Of a stretch of 64,000 bases of DNA, positions 33,559 to 43,933 are shown one piece after another. The position numbers and the translations under genes are program-made. The notes beneath the pieces are model-generated. The model did no database searches. It was not told the DNA's origin and saw only the letters and a list, made by a program, of their open reading frames with translations. The first letter of the stretch is position 1, and every line of letters begins with the position of its first letter. The DNA comes from Selaginella moellendorffii (taxonomy: Eukaryota > Streptophyta > Lycopodiopsida > Selaginellales > Selaginellaceae): assembly GCF_000143415.4 (NCBI RefSeq), contig NW_003314382.1:22801-86800 (forward strand). Reading direction: 5' to 3'.

Positions 33559-35081
33559 ATGCCCGGCCTCCTCTTCCAGGGGCCGCGGAGGATCGAGATC
33601 GATCCTCCTACGCTCTCTGATCTGCTCCATTCGCGCTCCATCGACAAGGATTTGAGCCTAGAGCCTCCGCTTTCCCCTCTCACCCCCGGGGGCAAGCACA
33701 AGGCGTGTCGGCCGTCTCTCTCGCAGGCTTCTTGGATCCACAGCTTCAAGGAGCTCGAGAATGGCGATCAATCCAAGACCAATATTTCGTCGTCGCGCTC
33801 GTCCGGGGGAGCCGGGGGCCAATGCGTTGCCGCCAGCAACGGCGAAGGCGATCACGACCTCGCGGCGATGGTTCACGAGTTCATCGAGGACGGTAGCCGC
33901 GACCGCGACGAGGGCGACGGCGATGGCGCCGATGGCGCGCCACCGGGAAGCCTGTGCGACAGCTTGAAGGTTTGTGTTCTCTCGTTTGCCGATAGATGCC
34001 CTCTTCTCTCGCGATTTTCCTCTCCTCACGCTTCCATCAATCCCGCAATGCAGGTGTTGGGATCGAGCAAGTCGGGCGTGGAGGTCGAATTGGTGGCCAA
34101 GGTCTCGGCCGTGCTGCTGGCGATGTCCGAGGAGGGCATGGTTTGCTACGGCGATCCAGGCAGCGATTGCAAAGGCGCTTGCGTTCGTCAGCTGGTGGCC
34201 AAGCACCTCAAGTCGCAAGGCTACGACGCAGCCATTTGCAAATTGCGGTGGCCGATTTCGGGCAACGTGCCAGGAGGTAAGGCAGATCCACCCAGAGATG
34301 TTTGCCTTTCCCTCAGCACTTCCACTGTTCTTGCCATCATCATGGATCTTCACTGCCATCCTAGACAGATTGATCATAGGCACCGTGTCTCTTCGAAGAA
34401 CTTTTCTTATTTCTTCGTGGTGGGGGGCCTCTGATCGTTGGGTGGTTTTGTCCAGGTGACTACGAATACGTTGACGTTGTATTCGACAGCGGGGGCCAGG
34501 CCGAAGATCGCCGCCTGATCCTCGACCTGGATTTCCAGTCCCAGTTTGAGATCGCCCGGCCGACCCCGAGCTACCGCGCAGCGCTCAAGCTCCTCCCGGT
34601 GGTGTTCGTGGGCAGCGTCAAGAAGCTCCACCGGGTGCTGGAGATCATGTCCGAGGCAGCCAAGCAATCGCTGACGCAGAACTCGATGCATCTGCCGCCG
34701 TGGCGGACGATCGAGTACATGTTCGCGAAGTGGCTGTCGTCGCCGCACGAGAGGATCCGCGGCAGCAGCAAGGTGGTTCCGCTCGCCACCCCGGGTCCGA
34801 GCTTCAAGCCCGCGGCGGCGCCGAGCGCAGCCCCTCGCCAGGCATGGAGGTTTTGTTGTACAGAGAATAGCAGCAGCAAAGGTAGCAGCAAAGGTGGGTG
34901 CTGTGATCAACTTAGGCGGATCAAGGAGGGCCTCCGAGCAGCAGCAGCAGCAGCAGCGGCAGTGGAAGTCGACGAGGCTCTTCCACCGCGTCGAAGATCA
35001 TCCAACCATCGAGATCGTGAGGTTCGTGTACATGGTTACCGGCGTAGCGCTAGCACAGCACCGGGGTTTCACAATTGGTAG
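33559..35081 (+). CDS. DUF506 family protein (PDDEXK-like)
   Basis: Three exons (33559-33969, 34054-34276, 34456-35081) give about 419 residues. The conserved DUF506 core is clear: 'QLVAKHLKSQGYDAAICKLR', 'GDYEYVDVVFDSG', 'RRLILDLDFQSQFEIARPTP', 'LLPVVFVGSVKKLHRVLEIM' and 'QSLTQNSMHLPPWRTIEYMF'. DUF506 proteins are plant-specific and fold-related to PDDEXK nucleases; a biochemical activity is not established, and some members act in root hair growth and stress responses in Arabidopsis. The N-terminal 140 residues are Ser/Asp-rich and poorly conserved. The C-terminus has a run of nine or so alanines encoded by GCA/GCG repeats near 34940-34965. An alternative in-frame start at about 33520 lacks an ATG. 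Confidence 0.9.
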
Positions 35082-36539
35082 CAAGGAGCGAAGAAGGGGG
35101 GAATTGGAGCTCAACTTAACACCCCCCGATCAGAGATTGTTCCGTCCCGGCCCAAGAACAAAGAGGAGAAGATCTCATCTCCCTCCCGGAAGTTTAGCGT
35201 TCCTCGTTTTTCATCCATACTTTTAGCCTATAGCTATAGGGAGACTGCAAACGGAGGCTCTGGTTACCTTACGTAGCTAGCTACCAGTTTTGTTTTACGC
35301 TCATACCAGATCAACAAATTTGTGGTTTGTTTGGTAAGCGTTAGCGTTTAGAGATCATGTTGCCTCTAATGGGCATCTTGTTTTCTTCTTATTTTCACTG
35401 CGTCGGTTGTTTGGTCGGTTCTTTGCAGAGTCAGTCGTTTTCTAGGTGCCGCTTGGTGGCATTTGGATGGAGCGAGCGAACAAATCCCAACCCCCCATCC
35501 CGTTTCTCGTGAATCCAATTCATCGCAAGCAATCTTGTTTGTTTCGGGTCGTGACCACCCAGATCCTCGCCCCACTGCTGCTTGATCTTGTCCTCTCGTT
35601 CCGTGAGCGTGTTTTACGTTTCTGGATTCCAGGCCTCTCTCGGGGTCGCGGTCGCCGATTGCGAGAGAGAGAGAGAAGCAGAGCGAGATGGTCGTCATTG
35701 TATCTGATTTTCTGCGATGCCAATCCTAGAGCTAGAGTAAAGATATGCTCTTTTTTTTCCTTCTCGCCTCTAGGATGCATAGATTTTTCCTGATTGAATC
35801 TTTTTTTTAAATTTTTTCTGGAATTTGAGATAAAGAGATAAACAGAATAATAATATTAAATAGAAATAATAAAATTGCATTGTTTTATTTTCAATCTCTT
35901 CTTTCTCTTGCGATCGTGACAGTAAAGTCCTGGGCAGTCCTTTCAGCAGCAGCTGAATTGAATTGAGACCTGGTACGATTTGGAAGATGCTCCTGTGGTT
36001 GGCCAGACCAGCCTTTTTTTTCTTAGGGCAAGCCACGGGCACGCGAATTTTACCGGCAGTCTGCTCCAAAGTTACATTGGTTGGTTGGTTCAGATATCGC
36101 AGTCCAAATGCTGCAACGCTTTTTTCGAATGCAATAATCATACTGTATAGCATACTGATTCCATATGTGAAAATACATTTTCTTTGTTTTTCTTCTCTTT
36201 TTCTTTTTCAGTTCATATGTCACCTAGCCAGCCGACGCTTGTCAAACAAAAACAGGGATACATATTATGTAATGCCCCGCGTTAATAAACGCGGGTGACG
36301 AATCTCTTTGGCGGGATCGACACAGCAAAGACAAGCTAATTTTTTTACTTAGGGTCTACCGTTTAGCATTGTCGAGTAAGTAATCGACACTCTTAACCAT
36401 ACGCGCGTATGCTAAGAATGTCGCTGCGCATGGAGATGACAATCCATAGTTTACAAATTGACGCCACGCACAAGCAAACAAGTCCCACGTGTACATCAGA
36501 TTCCCAAGCAAGTCAATGCATTTGCCCGCTTGAGAGCAT
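35082..36539. other. intergenic between DUF506 and PPR genes
   Basis: The 3' flank of DUF506, a GA-rich run near 35660-35690, an AT-rich part at 35790-35900 and a cluster of small palindromes at 36276-36411 (listed separately). No gene is recognised. Confidence 0.5.
36276..36411. repeat. cluster of three short perfect palindromes
   Basis: 36276-36295 is 'cccgcgtt-aata-aacgcggg' (8 bp arms). 36371-36388 is 'gtcga' and 'tcgac' around an 8 bp spacer. 36398-36411 is the self-complementary 'catacgcgcgtatg'. They lie in GC-poor DNA 130-260 bp upstream of a PPR start codon. Confidence 0.7.
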
Positions 36540-38729
36540 ATGCTGAAACAGTCGAGTATATTCTGTGCTCGAAGCCCTGGGATTGGGGAATTGGCTTGCC
36601 ACCTCTATGAGTGCATCAGGTCCAGGGATCTGCTCCAGGGGCGGCGTCTCCATGCCCAGATCTTGCGAGAGAACCTCGGTGGCAGCAAATACCTCGCCAA
36701 GATCATCCTCCAGCTTTATGCCAAATGCGGGGATCTGGAAGCGGCGTCGGCGGTCTTTGCTTCTATGGCTGACAGGGACTTCGTTTCATGCAGTATTTTG
36801 CTCCTCGGGTTTGCACAGATTGGATCCACTGCAGAGGCAAAGGCCGTTTTCGATTCGATGCCCACGCTCAATGTCGTGGTCTGCAACACCATGGTTGGAG
36901 CGTATACGCAAGCAGGGCATATCGAAGAAGCGCATATCATCTTCCAGAGGATGCCTATGGTAGATGTTGTGACGTTCAACTCGATTCTGGCAGGAGTCGT
37001 CAAGGGCGGAACGCTTGATGAGGCATTGACATTCTTTTCTCGGAGCCCAGAACACGACGTAGTTTCTTGGAACTCTATCTTACATGCATATGCCCAATCA
37101 GGGCATCTGGAGGAAGCAACGGCAATTTTCTGTTTGATGCCGGAATGGAGCTGCGTCTCCTGGAACGCGCTCTTGGCAGCAGTGTGCGACTTTGGTAGCA
37201 TAGATCACGCAAGGGAAGTGTTCTCTCAGATGCCGCAGCGCAACTCTGTTGCATGGAACACCATGATTGCTGCAGTGGGGCAGAAAGGAGAGGATTTGGG
37301 CCAAGCAAAGCATCTTTTTGACACGATGCCGGGTGATCGATCACTGGTGACTTGGGCAGGATTGATCGGGGCATTCTGCTCGAACTCTGGCCCGGATGAT
37401 GCAAAGACCGCGCTTCAGCTGGCACCTTGTTGGAGCTCCAGCGTAGTAAGTTTAATAGCAGTAGCGTGCGTGCAGGATGGACGCCTTCACGAAGCAAGAA
37501 GATGGTTTGAGATACTGCCGGAGAGAGACACATTAGCTTGGGTATCCATGGCCGCAGGATATGCCCGTAATGGGTACCTTGCTGAGCTTGAATCTACAGT
37601 CAGCAAAATGCCACAGTGGCATCCGTCAACTTGGCACTCTCTCTTGCAAGGCTACGTTAACTGTGGCAATTCAGAGGAGGCAGAAGTAGTGTTCTTGAAA
37701 ATGAAGAGAAGGAGTGTTGCCGCCTGGACGTCTATGGTATCATCGTATGCCCAAAAAGGGCATATAGATCCTGGGAAGCTGCTTTTTGACAAAGCGCCAA
37801 TGCACGACAGGGTAATGTGGAATACGATGTTGAATGGTTTTCTCCAGTACAATGACTTGGAAGCGTTCAAAGAGGTGTTTTACGGGCAGGCCTTGACCAG
37901 AGACATCACGTCGTGGACTGCACTGTTGCAAGCGTATTCCCAGGCCGGTCAAGTCCAGGAATCCCAAACCGCGTTTGAAAGGATGCCACAGCAAGATGCC
38001 TTCTCAGCGGCCACAATGCTGGCGGGATATGCTCAAAACAAGCACATTGACGAGGCCAAGGCACTTTTTGACCGGCTACCTCACCGGAGTGACGTCTGCT
38101 GGACAGTCATGATAGCTGCGTTAGCATTGACCAAGAAGAAAATTAATGAGGCCCTGTTGGTCTTCCAGAAGATGCCCATGAGAGATTCTATGCCGTGGAA
38201 CGCCATGGTGACTGCATATGCCCAAACCGGGCATTTTCTGCGTGCAAAGGAAACTTTTGACGGCATTCCTCATAAGTGTCTGGTCTCTTGGGCGGCGATG
38301 CTGGGTGGATATGCCCAAAGCGGTCGTGCTGAAGAGGGCATCACCTTGTGGCGTCGACTGGGGCAAGAAGGAATTGCGCCCAACGAAATCGCCTTCACAA
38401 GCGCATTGGCGCTGTGTGGCGGCGCGGGGATGATTGAGGAGGCGGCACGGGTATTCCAATCCATGGCGGCGGATCATGGCGTGAGACCATCGAGGGAGCA
38501 CTACAGCGCGATGGTAGACGCTCTTGCGAGGGCTGGGCATTTGGAGGAGGCCGAGGAGCTCCTGGCTTCAATGCCATTTCCAGTGAATCCAGTGACCACT
38601 ACTTCGATTCTAAGCGCTTGTAACTGGCACAGGGATTGGACAAGGGGGGAGCGAGCGGCTCGTGGGCTGCTAGAGATCGACTCTAGCCACAGCGGCCATT
38701 ACATTTCCCTGGCGAGACTAGTACTTTGA
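36540..38729 (+). CDS. S-type pentatricopeptide repeat protein (729 aa)
   Basis: Intronless intact ORF from the ATG at 36540. After an N-terminal segment ('ECIRSRDLLQGRRLHAQILR') come about seventeen short motifs of 30-33 residues, for example 'SGHLEEATAIFCLMPEWSCV' and 'NKHIDEAKALFDRLPHRSDV'. A longer motif follows ('ITLWRRLGQEGIAPNEIAFT'), then an E-type region ('HYSAMVDALARAGHLEEAEE'). The protein stops at 'SGHYISLARLVL', so E+ and DYW are absent. The repeats are less uniform than in the 701-residue protein, with some 32-33 residue insertions. The expected role is organellar RNA binding. Target is unknown. Confidence 0.88.
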   Translation: MLKQSSIFCARSPGIGELACHLYECIRSRDLLQGRRLHAQILRENLGGSKYLAKIILQLYAKCGDLEAASAVFASMADRDFVSCSILLLGFAQIGSTAEAKAVFDSMPTLNVVVCNTMVGAYTQAGHIEEAHIIFQRMPMVDVVTFNSILAGVVKGGTLDEALTFFSRSPEHDVVSWNSILHAYAQSGHLEEATAIFCLMPEWSCVSWNALLAAVCDFGSIDHAREVFSQMPQRNSVAWNTMIAAVGQKGEDLGQAKHLFDTMPGDRSLVTWAGLIGAFCSNSGPDDAKTALQLAPCWSSSVVSLIAVACVQDGRLHEARRWFEILPERDTLAWVSMAAGYARNGYLAELESTVSKMPQWHPSTWHSLLQGYVNCGNSEEAEVVFLKMKRRSVAAWTSMVSSYAQKGHIDPGKLLFDKAPMHDRVMWNTMLNGFLQYNDLEAFKEVFYGQALTRDITSWTALLQAYSQAGQVQESQTAFERMPQQDAFSAATMLAGYAQNKHIDEAKALFDRLPHRSDVCWTVMIAALALTKKKINEALLVFQKMPMRDSMPWNAMVTAYAQTGHFLRAKETFDGIPHKCLVSWAAMLGGYAQSGRAEEGITLWRRLGQEGIAPNEIAFTSALALCGGAGMIEEAARVFQSMAADHGVRPSREHYSAMVDALARAGHLEEAEELLASMPFPVNPVTTTSILSACNWHRDWTRGERAARGLLEIDSSHSGHYISLARLVL

Positions 38730-39044
38730 CCGGTCTAGACCAATTAGTCAACGAATAGTGGAAGATCCGTATCTCCAGCGGTTGAATATTCGTTTCATGG
38801 AGTCGGATCTTTGGATATGCTGCTGCGAGCTCCACTTTGGTACGTTTGCATTTTTTTTTTTCTCGGTATCATAGAGGAGTGATCGTTTTCACTCCTCTCT
38901 TCTCTGAGAATGGTGTTTGAAGGGCTCCGTGGTGTTCGCCTCGAGCACTCTGTTGCTTCAAGCGAGGACGAGGAATGGTATGTGAATGGATCGAAACATC
39001 TAAACCTTTCCCTGGTTTATGGAAATGGGTGTAACAACAGGACG

Positions 39045-39870
39045 ATGGAGCGCCTGAAATCGCGAGCACAGCCTGTGAGGCGCCTGTGGCTTTGCTGGTT
39101 ACGTCCTCTTTCGAAACATAAGCACGGTCAGTTTTGAGAAATACTCTTCGTGATCGAGAACTTGGATTTCTCCACTAACGCAGATGATCACTGCTTTCTC
39201 GAGACGATTGCTAACGTCGTGACTTCGTTGCCCTTCATCTTTGTTGGATTGCAAGCGCCAAGGTTAGCTATGAATTCCATCCATTGTATTGAGAGCATGC
39301 CACTTTGCTCGCAGAAAGAAGACTGTGAGCAAGTTCTATGCCGATTCCTTGATCGGTGTTGGAGCTGCCTCGAGCTTGTACCACGCATCGAGAGGAAAAG
39401 CTCGACAACTTCTAAGGCGCGGAGACTACACCATGATCGCAACCTCAGCTCTGGTAAACTTTCGACTTTCCTCAATCTTTGCTCATGGGAAGGTTTTTTT
39501 GGATCTTTCAGTGTCTATCAAGAGCTCTTCTACAATCCGAGAACTGGAAAGGATTTTTCGCCTGCTCTGCAGCTCTCGTCCCGTTTCAACCATTCCTCGT
39601 GACCATTCTTCACACTGGACTTACCGAGGTGCGAAGTTTTCTAGCTCGACATCGATCGATTCTGATTTTTTCGACTAGGCCACTTTCGCAAGGCGCGTGC
39701 AAACACAGCCTCTTCTCAAGCCAGCTCACAATCTCCACACCATTTCCTCGCTCGCCGGAGCCACATTGTTCCTCGCAGATGGTCTCTATCCACAGACTCC
39801 ATATCTCCACGCCGCGTGGCATCTGGTCGCCGCCGTGAGCGTTCTAACTTACAACAAGCTACTAGAATGA
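39045..39870 (+). CDS. CREST-superfamily membrane protein (ceramidase-like)
   Basis: Five exons (39045-39126, 39184-39262, 39315-39453, 39512-39628, 39679-39870) give about 202 residues. The hydrophobic protein carries the sparse residue pattern of the CREST superfamily of membrane hydrolases (alkaline ceramidase, PAQR, Per1). There is a Ser-x3-His motif in 'VGAASSLYHASRGKARQLL', an Asp in 'RRGDYTMIATSAL' and a C-terminal His-x3-His in 'TPYLHAAWHLVAAVS'. These would bind a catalytic metal. The substrate is not known and the assignment is by motif, not close homology. The N-terminus is uncertain: an in-frame ATG at 38910 would add 45 polar residues, and a first transmembrane helix is not obvious. 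Confidence 0.75.
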
Positions 39871-40106
39871 AAATGAAATCCTGTAAAACCCGCATTCTTT
39901 CGTTTTGAAGAAAATTTGAAGCATATTCCCTCCCATTCCCGCTCAGAAAGAAGAGCCATAAGCGGCTGACCATTAGAAATAGAGCCTCGAGAGATAAAAT
40001 GGAGATAGTAGGAACATACTGCAAGTAATATGCTTGATCAAACTTGTTTGGAAACTCCGGTTCCCGATATGAGATTCCAAAGTAGTTTCAGTGTTATATT
40101 TTGAGG

Positions 40107-40883
40107 ATGGTGAGTGAAGAACATTTGGAAGAGCAGTGGCTGCAGCAGCAAGATTACAAAGATGAAGAAAAACAAGAGGGCGATCAGCCATCAAATCTAC
40201 TACCAGTGCCAGCAGTGGAGTTCCAGACCAAAGATTTGCTCAAATGGATGGAAATGGTGCCAGCCTTCTCGCTTCCAAGCAGCAAATACTTGACGAGCGA
40301 AGCAGAGCTGGATTGCTCGAGGTGGCTGAGCCTGGGAGTCGGAGAAGAAGCCCCGCCACCACCGCCTCCAAAAGCAACCCGCAAAAGGTCTCGCTCGCCA
40401 GCGGATCCCCACGACTTTGATAATCTTCCAAAGCGGGGGTGTCTCGGCTCCTCCAGCATCGATCAGCGGCCGGATCCAAGGAGCACCAGGGAGCACCTCT
40501 TCACCAAAGTTCTCACAAGGAGCGACACCAGCAAGCTCAACCGGCTGCTCGTCTCCAAGAAGGACGCCGAGCGCTGCTTCCCGCTTGTCATGGCCGGGAA
40601 TGGAGAGCCCTCCGCCTCCCCTTCCGCGGCAAGGACGAGAGGAAGTAGCAGCGGAGAGGATGGCAACCGGTTTGTAATACTTGCGTTCGAGGACGAGAGT
40701 GGAAGAACTTGGAAGTTTAAGTACACGCACTGGTGTAGCAGCCAAGGCAATGTCTTCACCACCGGATGGATCAGCTACGTCAATCATAATGGGCTGCGTC
40801 ACGGGGACGAGGTCTCGTTCTTCCGCGATTCGTACACTAACAAATACTACCTGACATTCCGGAAAAAGAACCAAAAGGCATAG
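40107..40883 (+). CDS. B3-domain transcription factor (RAV/NGATHA-like, no AP2)
   Basis: Single-exon ORF of 258 residues from the ATG at 40107. The B3 DNA-binding domain covers about residues 130-254: 'EHLFTKVLTRSDTSKLNRLL', 'KKDAERCFPL', 'ILAFEDESGRTWKFKYTHWC', 'SSQGNVFTTGWISYVNHNGL' and 'RHGDEVSFF'. The spacing of 'KLNRL', 'AERCFPL' and 'GW..YV' is closest to RAV and NGATHA types, but there is no AP2 domain. A Ser/Gly/Ala-rich insertion of about 25 residues (162-187) sits between two strands of the B3 fold. The N-terminal half is Glu/Gln-rich with a Pro run and a basic 'KATRKRSRSP' that may be a nuclear signal. It converges on the PPR gene at 40930 with 46 bp between stops. Confidence 0.88.
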   Translation: MVSEEHLEEQWLQQQDYKDEEKQEGDQPSNLLPVPAVEFQTKDLLKWMEMVPAFSLPSSKYLTSEAELDCSRWLSLGVGEEAPPPPPPKATRKRSRSPADPHDFDNLPKRGCLGSSSIDQRPDPRSTREHLFTKVLTRSDTSKLNRLLVSKKDAERCFPLVMAGNGEPSASPSAARTRGSSSGEDGNRFVILAFEDESGRTWKFKYTHWCSSQGNVFTTGWISYVNHNGLRHGDEVSFFRDSYTNKYYLTFRKKNQKA

Positions 40884-40929
40884 CTCCAGTTAGAAAACTT
40901 TGTATCAAGCGAACAATTTACACAAAACG

Positions 40930-42420
40930 TTACCTTGCCTTTGGTACCGTCGCGGCATTTGCTAGTAGCACGTATGTCTCAGCTCCACCACCTTTTCCGG
41001 TTTCAAGAATGCTTCTAGCAGCTGCGAGCATGCGTGGAGAGGTGCTCCTGGATGCCGTGAGAAAGCATCTCCATTCCAAAGTCCCATGCGAAAAAGGCAT
41101 GTTGGCGACGAGATCTTGGGCCTTTTCGATATGCCCGGCTCGGCTCAGGAGGTCGACCATGCAGAGGTAGTGTTGCTTCGTCGGTTGGATCCCAAAGTCG
41201 AGCGTCATGGAGATGAAGTAGCGCCGGCCTTCGTCAACTTTGCCCAAGTGCGTCACGGCGATGAGGATGGAGACGAAGCTCTCTGCGTCGGGAGCATGAG
41301 CGAGGCTGATCTCGCCGGCGAGCTGCAAAACGCTGCTGGCGTTGGAAGCGGCGAGCATGGAGTTCCACGACGATGGGGTCGTTTCCGGAAGAGCGTCAAA
41401 GAACCTCTTGGCTGACTTGACATCGCCGTTGCGAATGTAGGCCGTCAGCATTCCGTTCCGGGAGATCACGTCCCGGCCTGGCATGCTGTAGAAGAAATCT
41501 CTCGCACGCCCGAGATGCCCGTTCCGAGCATATGCCACGAGCATCGACGTCCATGAGAGCAAGTCCTTCTCGGGCATACACGCGAAAAATCCCACTGCGT
41601 CGTCAAACTTGCCACAGTTGCAGTAGACGGCCAGCATTGCATTGGAGGACGGGAGATTCCACAGCGGCATCCTGTCAAAGTGTGCTTTCGACTCCTCGAG
41701 ACGACCTTCACGGACATAAGCTGAAAGAACAGTTGTCCAGGAGATTATATCCTGCTCGGGCATCGTAGTGAAGACTTCTAGTGTCTCCGACAAACCACTG
41801 CTGCTGCTGTCTTCCAGGCTCGAGGCTAGCATAGTGTTGAATGAGACTAAATCCCACTCCGGCATTGAAGAGAATACCTGCTTCGCCTCTTTCAAAAGCC
41901 CATTCCGGACGTAAGCCGATAGCAGTGAATTCCAGGAGACTATATCTCGCTCTTCCATCTCATGAATTACTTCCCAGCACCTGGAAAAGTCCTGAATCTC
42001 GGAGAAAACTCCCAGCATGCACGTTGACGAAACCATACTGAGCTCTGGCATCGTTGAAAAGAGTTCCCTGGCCTCTCGGAGATACCCGTTTGTGGCATAA
42101 GCCGCTAGCAGCGCGTTCCAAGCAACCACGGTGACGAACGGCATCTGGTCGAAGATGGCTTTGGCGTGCTCGACGAACCCGTTCTGGGAGTAGACTGTCA
42201 GCATGACGATCCAAGAAAAGAGATTCTTCGTTCTGATTGCGTCGAAGACCTGTCGGGCGTGTCCCACGCTTCCAAGCTTGCCATACATGTGAACCAGTTT
42301 GTTATGGATGAAGACGTCTTCTTTGTCCACAAGGGCGCGCTGGATTTGCTCGTGAATGTCGGCGGCCACGGCCAAGTTCCCACATTTATCTATCAGCTCC
42401 ACGTAAAATCTGCGCTGCAT
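40930..42420 (-). CDS. S-type pentatricopeptide repeat protein (496 aa)
   Basis: Intronless intact ORF. About ten short motifs (for example 'NGHLGRARDFFYSMPGRDVI') start near residue 50. A shortened long motif follows ('APDAESFVSILIAVTHLGKV'), then an E-type region ('HYLCMVDLLSRAGHIEKAQD'). It ends at 'AETYVLLANAATVPKAR', without E+ or DYW. One repeat carries a Ser-rich insertion ('DSSSSGLSET'). Its start codon is only 55 bp from the start of the divergent UDP-glycosyltransferase gene. Target RNA is unknown. Confidence 0.88.
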   Translation of the reverse strand: MQRRFYVELIDKCGNLAVAADIHEQIQRALVDKEDVFIHNKLVHMYGKLGSVGHARQVFDAIRTKNLFSWIVMLTVYSQNGFVEHAKAIFDQMPFVTVVAWNALLAAYATNGYLREARELFSTMPELSMVSSTCMLGVFSEIQDFSRCWEVIHEMEERDIVSWNSLLSAYVRNGLLKEAKQVFSSMPEWDLVSFNTMLASSLEDSSSSGLSETLEVFTTMPEQDIISWTTVLSAYVREGRLEESKAHFDRMPLWNLPSSNAMLAVYCNCGKFDDAVGFFACMPEKDLLSWTSMLVAYARNGHLGRARDFFYSMPGRDVISRNGMLTAYIRNGDVKSAKRFFDALPETTPSSWNSMLAASNASSVLQLAGEISLAHAPDAESFVSILIAVTHLGKVDEGRRYFISMTLDFGIQPTKQHYLCMVDLLSRAGHIEKAQDLVANMPFSHGTLEWRCFLTASRSTSPRMLAAARSILETGKGGGAETYVLLANAATVPKAR

Positions 42421-42475
42421 GTCCTTAGCTAAAAATAAAAGTTCAAACTTAGGCTTACCTCCAAGTTTCTGCTCG

Positions 42476-43869
42476 ATGGCTTCCGTCTCGGATGTTCATG
42501 TTTTGGTAGTCCCATTCCCGGCACAGGGCCACATTAATCCGATGCTGCACCTCAGCGACCGTCTTGCTTCCATGGGAGTCCTCGTTACTTTCGTCAACAC
42601 GAGAAGCAACCACGATAAGATCCTGAAGTCCAACTGCGAAGCTGATAGCTTGAGATTTGTAAGTGTCCCAGATGACTGCCTACCTCAAGCCAAGTTGCTG
42701 AGCCACCTGGAGCTGTTTCTTGACACTGCCGCAACGTCGATGAGAGACGAAGTTGAGAAGATAGTTGAGCAGCTTATGGGAGATCTGTCAGCTCCGACTA
42801 TCACTTGCATTATATCGGATGCCTTTTTCTACTGGACGCGAGATGTTGCTCAAAAGTTTGGGTTCAGCCGAGCATGCTTCTGGACGTCTTCTGCAACATT
42901 CGCGTTGATATCCTGCTACATTCCTTTCCTTCGAGAGAATCTGGAAGATGGTAAGCATAAATCTAAAAAACAGAATAATATTTTCTCACCTTTTCAGGAG
43001 GAACTTTAGACAGTATCCCCGGGCTCCCTCCGATTCCCGCACACTACCTTCCTTCTAGGTTCTTAGATGGCCGTGAAGACCATATCAGGCACCGAATGTC
43101 CATCGACGACAGTGACGCGTGGGCACTAGTAAATTCCTTTGACGACCTTGAAAAGGAACAATTTGATCAGCTTCATAAGAAGTTCACAAGCATTGTGGCT
43201 GCTGGGCCATTCATACCTTCAAAAGAGTATAGTCGCTCTGTGTGGGAGCAAGAACTCTGCTGCATGAATTGGCTCGACGAGCAGCCACCTCAGTCCGTTC
43301 TCTACATATCCTTTGGAAGTTTGGCAACTCTCTCTTTGAACGACACTCAGGAGCTTGCCAACGGTTTGGAACAAAGTGAGTACGCATTCCTGTGGGTTGC
43401 TCGCTTGGACCTGATAGAGGAAAACAGTGAATTTCTTCAGCAGAGGTTCAAGCATAACAAGCGGGGTATGTTTGTTACCTGGGCTCCTCAGATGAAGGTT
43501 TTGCAGCATAGCTCCGTCGCTGCATTTCTGACGCACTGTGGATGGAATTCGCTGATGGAAGCTATAGTTTCAGGTGTTCCAGTTCTAGGATGGCCATGTT
43601 TTGCAGAGCAGAAGTTAAATTGCTTATTCGCAGTGGATCCGTGGCAAGTCGGGTACTATGCGTATAACACCAGTATTGGGCCTACCGCAAAAGATATAGA
43701 AGAAATGATACGCAAGATTATGCTGGCCGAAAGTGTCCCGAGGAAAAAGGTCGAGGTGCTGAGCACCGCATGCGTGGAAGCTCTAAAACGAGAAGGCTCA
43801 AGTACGAAGAATCTGCAAGCCTTCGTAGCAGCCATGCAAAAAACAAGCACTGTAAAACTCCAAAGTTAG
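42476..43869 (+). CDS. family 1 UDP-glycosyltransferase
   Basis: Two exons (42476-42950, 42998-43869) give 448 residues. The enzyme transfers a sugar, usually glucose, from UDP-sugar to a small acceptor in the cytosol. The N-terminus has the catalytic His in 'VVPFPAQGHINPM' (His19). The PSPG sugar-donor box begins 'WAPQMKVLQHSSVAAFLTHC', continues 'GWNSLMEAIVSGVPVLGWPC' and ends 'FAEQ'; its final Gln fits UDP-glucose use. The 47 nt intron splits the gene at the conserved position of many plant UGTs. The frame is open upstream to 42419, but homology begins at 'MASVSDVHVLVV'. The acceptor cannot be told from sequence. It converges on XRCC3 with 64 bp between stops. Confidence 0.92.
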
Positions 43870-43933
43870 GATGCACGTAGAAAGCGTTTTAACTGGAAGT
43901 GCTTACCCGTGTCGTCGCAAGAAAGATAAAGAA

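Noticed and set aside
33121-33560. Possible upstream exon of DUF506
   Set aside because: Pyrimidine-rich leader without conserved residues; no homology before 'MPGLLFQG'.
34407-34910. Long frames antisense to DUF506
   Set aside because: Compositional shadow of a GC-rich coding exon.
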